From positions 4,316-68,315 of the forward strand of contig CAJUFE010000010.1 of NCBI GenBank assembly GCA_910585635.1: a DNA stretch of 64,000 nt, written 5' to 3'. This document shows, piece by piece, positions 8,052 through 15,378 of the stretch (position 1 is its first letter; each line of letters begins with the position of its first letter). The notes under the pieces are model-generated. The model was not told where the DNA came from. It searched no databases and saw nothing but the letters and a program-made list of their open reading frames with translations. The stretch comes from an uncultured Lachnospiraceae bacterium. Lineage in GTDB: Bacteria; Bacillota; Clostridia; Lachnospirales; Lachnospiraceae. A program made the position numbers and the translations under genes.

Positions 8052-9161
8052 TTATCCGTCACGGCCGGGGGAAAGGTAAGAGTCTTCTTCAAAAAGGATG
8101 TAAAAGCGGGTGAAGGAGCCATATACGCTCTCCACACGGATCTGATGGCCCAGCTGGCGGATGATCTTAGCGGTCAGATAGAGCCCCATGCCGGTGGAGC
8201 GGTAGCTGCCGTTGTGGTGGCTGCTGCCGGTGAAGCCTTTGCTGAAGATCTGGCGGATATCTGTTTTGGAGATCCCCTCGCCGTTATCCTCGACGGACAG
8301 ACAGGTCAAAAGTCCCTGCTTTTCAGCCCAGATCCGGAGGTGGGGGAGTGGAGGGGCTGTTGGGGCGCTGCTTTCTGTGGATCGAGAGGCGGTCGTGGGG
8401 TCTTCTGCCGGCTGAGAGGCGGCCGTGTGGTCTTTTGCCGGCGGCGTGGCGGTGGATCGGGTGTATTTGACGGCATTCCCGATCAGCTGGTCCAGCACAT
8501 AGACCAGCCAGGCCGGATCGGTGCAGACGGTAAAGCCCTCCACCTGCACGTCTATGGAAAAGCCTTTTTCGATCAGGAAAAACTGGTTGTTGCGGATCGA
8601 GGTCTTTACACAGTCAGAAAGGACGGTCTTTTTGATCTGCAGGTCGAACAGGGGGCTCTGGAGCCTGCAGCCTAAAAGGAGGGTGTCCAGCTGCTGGCGC
8701 ATCCGTTCCAGCTGCTGGCGCAGGGCGCGGCGTAAGCCGGGATCGGCGATCCGTTCATCCATGAGGAGGGCCGCGGCTAAGGGCAGCTTCAGCTCATGGC
8801 AGCATTTGGCCACATAGTCCTGCAGATCGCAGCTTTCTTCAAAACGGGCCCTTAGCTGTGCCTCCAGGAGACGGACATCGTGCGCGGCGATCTCCTGCCC
8901 CTGGAAGGCGGGGAGGTTATGGCAGAGCAGGATATCCTGCCCCAGGAGTCTTTCCTTTTCCTCTTCGGAGCGGATAAAAGAAGCACAGTCGATCCCGGTC
9001 CACAGGAGGGCCGGGACCAGGAACAGAGCATCCAGATATAAAAGGTAGGACAGCGCGTCATCCGGGATGGCCAGAGCGAGATACAGGTCGGATAAGAGCA
9101 GCAGCAGGAGGCAGGGGAGAGCGGACCGCCAGCGGGCCCTGGCATAGCGGAGCAGCATCAT
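8052..9161 (-). CDS. Sensor histidine kinase, BceS-like, with a repeat insertion
   Basis: 369 aa. Two hydrophobic helices (about 14-33 and 36-56) with almost no outer loop mark it as an intramembrane-sensing kinase of the BceS type, which takes its signal from the transporter. The phospho-acceptor is His122 in CCHELKLPL. The ATPase domain has the N box IGNAVKYT (about 227-234), the G1 box VEDNGEGIS and the G2 region STGMGLYLTAKII. Residues about 236-272, between the N and G1 boxes, are a Pro/Ser/Thr-rich insertion built from 10-residue repeats (PAKDHTAASQ, PAEDPTTASR) encoded by 30-bp DNA repeats; typical relatives lack it. The start overlaps the regulator stop by 4 nt. Confidence 0.9.
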   Translation of the reverse strand: MMLLRYARARWRSALPCLLLLLLSDLYLALAIPDDALSYLLYLDALFLVPALLWTGIDCASFIRSEEEKERLLGQDILLCHNLPAFQGQEIAAHDVRLLEAQLRARFEESCDLQDYVAKCCHELKLPLAAALLMDERIADPGLRRALRQQLERMRQQLDTLLLGCRLQSPLFDLQIKKTVLSDCVKTSIRNNQFFLIEKGFSIDVQVEGFTVCTDPAWLVYVLDQLIGNAVKYTRSTATPPAKDHTAASQPAEDPTTASRSTESSAPTAPPLPHLRIWAEKQGLLTCLSVEDNGEGISKTDIRQIFSKGFTGSSHHNGSYRSTGMGLYLTAKIIRQLGHQIRVESVYGSFTRFYILFEEDSYLSPGRDG

Positions 9162-9850
9162 CGCCGGCCACCCAGGAGGAAATACCCCTGTCCCTTTTTC
9201 GTGCCCACCAGATCCTTACCGCAGGCGGCCTTCAGCTTGCCGCGCAGCCGGCAGATCACGGTGGTCAGGGTCCCGTCGGACACGTATTCATCGGTGGACC
9301 AGAGCGCCATCATCAGTTCCTCCCGGGTCACCACATCCGGGCGGCCTTCTGCCAGGCGTGCCAGGACCTGCCGCTCCGACCGGGTCAGCTCCACCTCCTG
9401 CTGCCCAAAATGCAGTGTCTGCCGGTCCAGGTCAAAATACAGACCGTCCCCCAAAAAGACCTGCTCCCGCACCTTGTATTCATAGGTCCTGCGCAGGATG
9501 GCTCCGATCTTCGCCTTCAGCACCTCAAGGCGGAATGGCTTTTCGATATAGTCGTCACCGCCCTGGGACATAGCCATGATCTTATCCCGGTCATCACTCC
9601 GGCTGCTGATAAAGAGGATCGGCACCGCCGACACCCGCCGCAGCCGGGCACACCAGTAAAAGCCGTCATAATAGGGCAGATTGACATCCATCAGCACCAG
9701 CTGGGGGCGGTGCCGGAAAAAGGTCTCTTCCACCTGGTCAAACTGCCGGGCCAGCACCGTCCTATAGCCCCACCGCGTCAAAAAAGAGGCGATCTCCCCG
9801 GCCAGGGCCTCGTCGTCCTCCACGATCATGATCTGCATCCCTTCCTCCAT
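9158..9850 (-). CDS. OmpR-family response regulator, BceR-like
   Basis: 230 aa. The receiver domain (about 5-117) has the acidic pair in MIVEDDE, the phospho-acceptor Asp in LVLMDVNLPYYDG, and the conserved Thr/Ser (ILFISSRS) and Lys (YIEKPF) positions. The C-terminal winged helix (about 135-228) includes LTRSERQVLARL and VICRLRGKLKAA. It should be phosphorylated by the kinase encoded next and switch on the downstream transporter genes. Two starts are possible: ATG at 9850 (GGAGG 10 nt upstream) or the fifth codon, also ATG, behind GGAAGGG. It is the first gene of the minus-strand operon. Confidence 0.93.
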   Translation of the reverse strand: MEEGMQIMIVEDDEALAGEIASFLTRWGYRTVLARQFDQVEETFFRHRPQLVLMDVNLPYYDGFYWCARLRRVSAVPILFISSRSDDRDKIMAMSQGGDDYIEKPFRLEVLKAKIGAILRRTYEYKVREQVFLGDGLYFDLDRQTLHFGQQEVELTRSERQVLARLAEGRPDVVTREELMMALWSTDEYVSDGTLTTVICRLRGKLKAACGKDLVGTKKGQGYFLLGGRR

Positions 9851-9872
9851 AGCATCTGCCTCCGTTCTTCCT

Positions 9873-9907
9873 TATATCGTTATCCTCATATTTATAGAAA
9901 CGATATA
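9873..9907. promoter_or_regulatory. Inverted repeat upstream of the Bce-like operon
   Basis: TATATCGTT at 9873-9881 and AACGATATA at 9899-9907 form a perfect 9-bp inverted repeat with a 17-bp spacer, 23 bp before the response-regulator start. The position fits an operator or promoter element of the operon. No protein assignment is possible from sequence alone. Confidence 0.5.
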
Positions 9908-10145
9908 GGGTGGAAGGAGGCTTCATAGTCCTAAAAGGATAAAAAATACAAGATCTTCACAATATGTACTGGATATTTCTTCATCTAAGTGTTAAAATCC
10001 ATAAAAGAAGGGCGCTATCACCCTCCAAGACATCGATTTTGTGTGATCAGATGCAGACCTTCCAAGGAAGGTCAGAACGTGGCTGGAGCGTTACAACAAA
10101 TAAGGGGATCGTCTTTAAGGACGACGGCAGAAAGGATGGACAGAT

Positions 10146-10436
10146 ATGTTTGCGATCGGTTCGGCAGAGGAACGGGTTTACGGCACAAAACTGAAGATAC
10201 CAAAGGAATATAACCTGAACAAAAAAGGAAGAAAGATATACGGGGTGTGGACTGGGGAGCGGACCCTCTACCTGTCGGATGAGCAGGAGCCTTTGCGGGC
10301 GAAAGGCGGGAAGAGCGGGAAGATCTTTGATGTGAAGGTCCACACGGAATCCACGATCGAGGTGCCTCGTGCGTTAGATGGAAGACAGGCGCTGATCGCC
10401 GGGCGGATCTCAACGATCAAGATCCATTTCCAGTAG
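10146..10436 (+). CDS. Hypothetical protein (96 aa), possibly a swapped-hairpin DNA-binding fold
   Basis: Small basic protein I do not recognise with certainty. Two similar halves can be seen: LKIPKEYNLNKKGRKIYGVWTG near the start and a later strand-rich stretch (FDVKVHTESTIEVPRAL). The 'basic-hydrophobic-IP/VP-residue-L' pattern recalls AbrB/MraZ-type swapped-hairpin domains, but that is only an impression. A GGAT-type ribosome site lies about 9 nt before the ATG. It ends 88 bp before sbcD on the same strand, so it could be expressed with the DNA-repair genes or independently. There is no signal peptide or membrane segment. Confidence 0.55.
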   Translation: MFAIGSAEERVYGTKLKIPKEYNLNKKGRKIYGVWTGERTLYLSDEQEPLRAKGGKSGKIFDVKVHTESTIEVPRALDGRQALIAGRISTIKIHFQ

Positions 10437-10523
10437 ATAGTTTATGGACAGGACAGCCAGGCAGAGATGCCGGGCTGTTTTCCCGTTCCATAGGGACATC
10501 ATGACCAAGAAGAAGGAGGCGCT

Positions 10524-12104
10524 ATGCGTTTTTTCCATATCTCTGATCTGCATATCGGAAAACAGCTTTACCATTACAGCTTGAAGGAGGCCCAGAGCGC
10601 CATATTGGAGCAGATCGTGGCGCGCGTGCAGGAGTACGGGCCGGATGCGCTCTTGATCGCGGGGGATATCTTTGATAAGTCAGCGCCGTCTGGGGAGGCC
10701 TATATGCTCTTTGACGCATTTTTGGACCAGCTGGCAGAGGTAAAGCCCCAGGTGCCGGTGTTTTTGATCGCGGGGAACCACGATTCGGGGGAACGGCTCC
10801 AGTATGCGGCTTCTTTCCTGGAAAAGCACCAGATCCATATCGCGGCGTTTCCGCCGGGGGAAGAGGGGGAGAGGCTTAAGAAGGTGACCCTGACAGATCC
10901 CTTCGGGCTGGTGGATATCTATCTTTTGCCCTTTACCAAGCCCAGCTATGTGCGGCACCTGTTCCCGGAGGGGAAAGCGGTCAGCTATGATGAGGCGGTG
11001 GGAGCGGTATTGGAACGAGAGGAGTTGGACCTTACCCGGAGGAATGTGCTCCTGTCCCATCAGTTCTATGTGTCCGGGAGTGAGCGGCCCATGGTCTGCG
11101 CGTCGGAGCAGGGATATCTGACCCACGGGGGCGGGCAGATGGCCGGGGCCTTCCCGGGCAGAAGGGATGCGGCAGAGAGTGTCCGGGAGGCAGGGCAGAG
11201 ATCGGAAGGCGGGCAGATGGCCGGGGCCTTCTCAGGCAGAGGGGATGCGGCAGAGAGCGTCCGGGAGGCAGAGCAGCTGCCAGAAAGAAAGCCGCTGCCG
11301 GAAGAAAGGAGAGCCGGGCAAGAGGGTGTGCTCCTGCCGGTATCGGTGGGCGGGATCGACAGCGTGGATGTGTCCAGGGTGCGCCAGTTCGACTATGTGG
11401 CTCTGGGACATCTGCACGGGGCCCAGTGGATCGGGAGACCCCAGGTCCGCTACTGCGGCACGCCGTTAAAATATTCGGTCAGCGAGGAAAAGCAGGAGAA
11501 GTCCATCACCCTGGTCACCTTGGAGGAGAAGGGGTCTGAGGTAAAGGTCGAGACCATCCCGCTGACAGCCCGGCAGGATGTGCGGACCGAGCGGGGGACT
11601 TTGGAGGAAGTGATCGGGCGCGCCCGGAGAGGGACTGGGAAAGATGCGGCTGTCTATATAGGGGAAGACCCCGCAGCCGGGCAGGCAAAGATGCATGTGG
11701 ACGAGGAGACTGCGATCGGGCAGGCTGAGGTGTGTATAGGAGAGGTGGCCCCGGATAGGCAGGCTGAGGTGTGTATAGGAGAGATGGCCCCGGATGGGCA
11801 GGCCGCAGGAGAAGAGGCCTGGGGACCGGCGGATGACTTTGTGAGCATCACCTTGACCGATGAGAAGGAGCTGTTCCATCCCAGGGAGCGGCTGGAGGAG
11901 CACTACAGCCATATCCTGGAGGTCCGGATGGATAACAGCCGGACCAGGGCTAAGCTGTCGGCAGGAGCAGAAGGCCCGGTGACCCTGGAGCCCATGGCGC
12001 TTTTTCGGCGGTTCTACCAGGAGATGCAGGGTGCTCCCATGAGCCGGGAGGAGGAAGAGATCTTGCGGGACGTGATCGGCAAGGTAGAGGAGGGAGAAGG
12101 ATGA
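10524..12104 (+). CDS. sbcD: Exonuclease subunit SbcD (Mre11-like) with two repeat insertions
   Basis: 526 aa nuclease subunit of the SbcCD complex, which opens hairpins and cleans DNA ends. Metallophosphoesterase motifs appear in order: HISDLHIGK (residues about 4-12), IAGDIFDKS, IAGNHDSGERL, VLLSHQF and ALGHLHG. Typical SbcD is about 380-410 aa. The surplus comes from two tandem-repeat blocks. Residues about 203-254 hold two copies of a 26-residue unit (78-bp DNA repeat), between motifs IV and V of the nuclease. Residues about 373-424 hold four copies of a 13-residue unit such as RQAEVCIGEMAPD (39-bp repeat) in the C-terminal capping region. AAGGAGG lies just before the ATG. It overlaps sbcC by 4 nt. 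Confidence 0.95.
   Translation: MRFFHISDLHIGKQLYHYSLKEAQSAILEQIVARVQEYGPDALLIAGDIFDKSAPSGEAYMLFDAFLDQLAEVKPQVPVFLIAGNHDSGERLQYAASFLEKHQIHIAAFPPGEEGERLKKVTLTDPFGLVDIYLLPFTKPSYVRHLFPEGKAVSYDEAVGAVLEREELDLTRRNVLLSHQFYVSGSERPMVCASEQGYLTHGGGQMAGAFPGRRDAAESVREAGQRSEGGQMAGAFSGRGDAAESVREAEQLPERKPLPEERRAGQEGVLLPVSVGGIDSVDVSRVRQFDYVALGHLHGAQWIGRPQVRYCGTPLKYSVSEEKQEKSITLVTLEEKGSEVKVETIPLTARQDVRTERGTLEEVIGRARRGTGKDAAVYIGEDPAAGQAKMHVDEETAIGQAEVCIGEVAPDRQAEVCIGEMAPDGQAAGEEAWGPADDFVSITLTDEKELFHPRERLEEHYSHILEVRMDNSRTRAKLSAGAEGPVTLEPMALFRRFYQEMQGAPMSREEEEILRDVIGKVEEGEG
11130..11285 (+). repeat. In-frame 78-bp tandem duplication inside sbcD
   Basis: Two near-identical 78-bp units begin at 11130 and 11208, each starting GGCGGGCAGATGGCC. 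Each encodes 26 residues containing DAAESVREA. The few differences between the copies suggest a fairly recent duplication. Confidence 0.93.
11640..11795 (+). repeat. In-frame 39-bp tandem repeat inside sbcD
   Basis: Four 39-bp units begin near 11640, 11679, 11718 and 11757. The last two are nearly identical (GGCTGAGGTGTGTATAGGAG in both) and the first two are diverged. Each encodes 13 residues with a conserved IGE or DEE core. Confidence 0.9.
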
Positions 12105-15100
12105 AGCCAGTCTTTTTAAAAATGTCCGCCTTCGGCTCCTATGCCGGGGTGGAGACGATCGATCTTGCGAAGGTGGACCAGGGAGTGTTCTTGATCACCG
12201 GGGACACGGGGGCGGGGAAGACCACCATCTTTGATGGGATCACCTTTGCCCTGTATGGAGAGAGCAGCGGCGGAAAACGGGACGGGGAGATGATGCGGAG
12301 CCAGTATGCGTCGGAGGAGACGCCGACCTTTGTGGAGCTGGCCTTCTGGCACCGTGGAGGATCCTACCGGGTCATCCGTTCGCCCAGGCAGCGTCGGCTC
12401 AGCAAACGGAGGAATAAAGAGGGCGCGTTCACCCTGGTGGAGGAGCCGCCGAAGGTGGAGCTGTTCCTTTCAGACGGGCGCGTGTTCCCTGGAAAGGCCA
12501 AGGAGACGGATCAGAAGATCGTGGAGATCTTAGGGCTGGACAAGGCCCAGTTCACCCAGACCGCCATGCTGGCCCAGGGAGATTTTTTAAAGCTGCTCCA
12601 CGCGCCGTCAAAGGAGAGGAAGGAGATCTTCGCCAAGATCTTTGACACCAGGATCTACGGCAGGATCGGGGAGGAGCTGCGGATCCGGACCAAGGCGCTC
12701 AGCAGCCAGCTGGAGGAGGGGAAGAGGAGGCTGGAGCGGGAGCTGGAGGATGTGCGATGCATCCCGGAAAGCCTCCTTGCACCAGGCTGGGCAGAAGAAG
12801 GGCATTTTTCAGAAAGCGATGAGGGGATGGAGAGCGTCCTCCGGATGATCGGGGAGATCGTGGAGGAGGCGGCCCAGAAGGAGAAGGCGCTTTCGACAGC
12901 CCTTAAGGCAAACGGGGTGGAGCAGCGGCAGCTGGAGCTGTCCTTAAGCCAGGCCAGGGAGCGGGAGGCGCTTTTTGGGCAGCTGGAGCAGGCCAGAATG
13001 CAGTATGCGGCTCTGGAGAGCCAAAAAGAGCAGATGGAGGCCCTTCGAGAGGAAGGGGAGGCGGCGGCCCGGGCGGCATCCGTGCGTCCTAAGGAAGAGC
13101 TTTGGCAGGCCGGGCAGAAGGGATGGCAGCAGTGCCAGAGTAAGATCGCCCACCTGGAGGAGTGGCTCCTGGAAAATGAGCCAGCCTTAAAGGAGCGGGG
13201 CAGGAGACGGGAGGAGGCGGAGAGCGCCTTCCGTAGGCAGGGGCCTGTGCTGATGGCAGATATGGAACGGATCCGTGGGGACCTGGAGCGGTACCAGGAG
13301 CTGGAAGAGAAGAAGAGGGCTTTGAAAAAGCTGGAGGAGGAGCGGGAGGAGGCCCGGGCCAGCCAGCTGGCGGCTGTCAAAGAGCTGGAAGGCTGTGAGG
13401 AGAGGCGGCAGGAGCTGGAGCGCCTTCTGGAAGAGGAGAAGAGCTGCGCGGCAAAGCTGCCTGTCCTGGAGCAGGAGATCGAAAGGCTGAAGGAACAGGA
13501 AAAGAGCCTGCGCAGGCTGTCCGCCGATCTAAAGGAGCTGGAGAAGCTCCGGGGGCAGGCGGAAAAGGAGCAGGAGGCCTATGGCAGGCTCCAGACAGAT
13601 GCACAGGAGCTGGAAAGCGAGTACGAGCGGCTCTACAGCCTGTTCTTGGAGGGACAGGCCGGATCCTTAGCGGCGGCGCTGCGGGAGGGAGAGCCCTGCC
13701 CGGTGTGCGGCTCCTGTCACCATCCGGCGCCGGCCCAGATACAGGATATCCTGGTGGAGCGGAAAGGGCTGGATGAGGCGAAAGGGAAAAGCCGGCAGGC
13801 CGCCAAGGCGGCTCAGGAGTCCTATAACAGGCTCCAGGAGCTGAAGGCGGCCCATGGAGGGAAGAGAGAGCTGACCGAGCATGAGGGTCAGCGGCTTTTC
13901 GGAGAGTGGGGACAAGACCAGGAGCCGGGAGCGGCAGAAAAAGCCGGAGTGACAGGCTGGACGCCGGACGCTCTGAAAGAGGCCGGGAGACGAGCCTGGC
14001 CTGACTGCCAGGCCAAGCTGGAGGCAAGGATGGCGGAGCAAAAAAGGGCGCTGGAAGCCGGGCAGCGCTTGGAGGAGTACCAGAAGGAGAAGGCGGCACT
14101 GGAGCGCCGTCAGGAGCGTGTGGTCCGGCAGCGGGAGGAGGCAGAGGCCAGGCAGAAGCAGGCGGAGCTCTCCTGTGTGGAGGCCGGCTCCAGCCTCCGT
14201 GTGCTGGAGCAGTCCTTACCTTACCCCCAAAAGACCCAGGCCATGAAAGCCCTGGGAGAGGCAAAGGCCCAGAAGGAGGCCCTGGAGCAGGCGGCCCAAA
14301 AGGAGAGCCAGGCATACCAGATGCTGGAAGCCCAAGTGGCGGACCGGAAGGGGCGGCTGACGGCGCACAGACAGGATGAGGAGCGGTTGGCAAGAGAGAA
14401 CGGCCAGCTGGAGGAAGCCTTTGTACAGGAGCTGTCCCGTCGGGGATTTTCCTGCCGGGAGGCTTATCAGGCAGCTTGGAGGCCGGAGGAGCGGCGTAGG
14501 GAAGCGGAACGCGTATACCAGGACTACCGGGATGCCCGGATGCAGAGCCGGGAACGGCTCACCCATTGCCTGGCCCAGACAGAGGGAAAGGAACGGATCC
14601 AGGCGGAGGGCTTCCAAAAAAGGCTTGCCCAGGTCCAAAAGGAGCAGGAGCGCTTAGAGCTGGAGAGTCGGAAGATCTTCGGCATACGGTCCAGAGATGC
14701 GGAGCTGGCAGAGCGGTGCGGGCGCCTGTGGGAGGCGCGGAAGAAGGTGCGGGCGGACTATGAGACTATGAAGCGGCTGGACGACACGGCTAACGGGCGG
14801 ATCAGCCAGCGCCATCTGGACCTTCAGACCTATATCCAGCGGAGTTATTTTGCCATGATCTTGCAGCAGGCCAATAAGCGGCTGGCCACCATGGCGGCGG
14901 GGCAGTTCCTCCTCCAGTGCCGGGAGCTGGAGGATCTGGGCTCCCAGGGAGAGGTGGGGCTGGACCTGGATGTGTACAGCCTGGTCAACGACCAGACCCG
15001 GGACGTGAAGACCCTATCCGGCGGCGAATCCTTTATCGCGGCTCTTGCCATGGCCCTGGGGATGGCGGATATCATCCAGAGCCAGGCCGGGAGCATCCGG

Positions 15101-15313
15101 ATCGATACCATGTTCATCGATGAGGGCTTCGGGTCCCTCAGCGAGGAGACCAGGTCCCAGGCGATCCGCATCTTGATGGAGCTCTCGGAAGGGCGGCGGC
15201 TGGTGGGGATCATCTCCCATGTGACCGAGCTAAAGGCTCAGATCGACCGGAAGCTGGTGGTGAAGAAAGGGAAGAAGGGCAGCTATACGGAGTGGGAGAT
15301 CGAGGGGCTGTGA
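12101..15313 (+). CDS. sbcC: Exonuclease subunit SbcC (Rad50-like ATPase)
   Basis: 1070 aa SMC-like partner of SbcD. Walker A is GDTGAGKTT at residues 34-42, and the Q-loop region follows near LAQGDFLKLL. Long coiled-coil arms run from about 180 to 520 and 560 to 900. The zinc hook CPVC lies at residues 533-536, halfway along. The C-terminal half-domain has the signature TLSGGESFIAALAMAL near 970 and Walker B MFIDEGFGSL near 1003. ATP-driven closure of the arms gates the SbcD nuclease on DNA ends. The 4-nt overlap (ATGA) with sbcD indicates coupled translation and fixes the start. Length is normal for the family, and unlike SbcD it shows no repeat insertion. Confidence 0.97.
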   Translation: MKPVFLKMSAFGSYAGVETIDLAKVDQGVFLITGDTGAGKTTIFDGITFALYGESSGGKRDGEMMRSQYASEETPTFVELAFWHRGGSYRVIRSPRQRRLSKRRNKEGAFTLVEEPPKVELFLSDGRVFPGKAKETDQKIVEILGLDKAQFTQTAMLAQGDFLKLLHAPSKERKEIFAKIFDTRIYGRIGEELRIRTKALSSQLEEGKRRLERELEDVRCIPESLLAPGWAEEGHFSESDEGMESVLRMIGEIVEEAAQKEKALSTALKANGVEQRQLELSLSQAREREALFGQLEQARMQYAALESQKEQMEALREEGEAAARAASVRPKEELWQAGQKGWQQCQSKIAHLEEWLLENEPALKERGRRREEAESAFRRQGPVLMADMERIRGDLERYQELEEKKRALKKLEEEREEARASQLAAVKELEGCEERRQELERLLEEEKSCAAKLPVLEQEIERLKEQEKSLRRLSADLKELEKLRGQAEKEQEAYGRLQTDAQELESEYERLYSLFLEGQAGSLAAALREGEPCPVCGSCHHPAPAQIQDILVERKGLDEAKGKSRQAAKAAQESYNRLQELKAAHGGKRELTEHEGQRLFGEWGQDQEPGAAEKAGVTGWTPDALKEAGRRAWPDCQAKLEARMAEQKRALEAGQRLEEYQKEKAALERRQERVVRQREEAEARQKQAELSCVEAGSSLRVLEQSLPYPQKTQAMKALGEAKAQKEALEQAAQKESQAYQMLEAQVADRKGRLTAHRQDEERLARENGQLEEAFVQELSRRGFSCREAYQAAWRPEERRREAERVYQDYRDARMQSRERLTHCLAQTEGKERIQAEGFQKRLAQVQKEQERLELESRKIFGIRSRDAELAERCGRLWEARKKVRADYETMKRLDDTANGRISQRHLDLQTYIQRSYFAMILQQANKRLATMAAGQFLLQCRELEDLGSQGEVGLDLDVYSLVNDQTRDVKTLSGGESFIAALAMALGMADIIQSQAGSIRIDTMFIDEGFGSLSEETRSQAIRILMELSEGRRLVGIISHVTELKAQIDRKLVVKKGKKGSYTEWEIEGL

Positions 15314-15378
15314 GAGCGTTCGGTCGGCTGGGATAAAGGTTTTTTGGAAAGAAACAGAAGGAGAGAGGAGTAAGGATC

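Noticed and set aside
13377..14393. 338-codon open frame antisense to sbcC
   Set aside because: Pro/Ala/Arg-rich shadow of the coiled-coil coding sequence, no start signals or recognisable domain.
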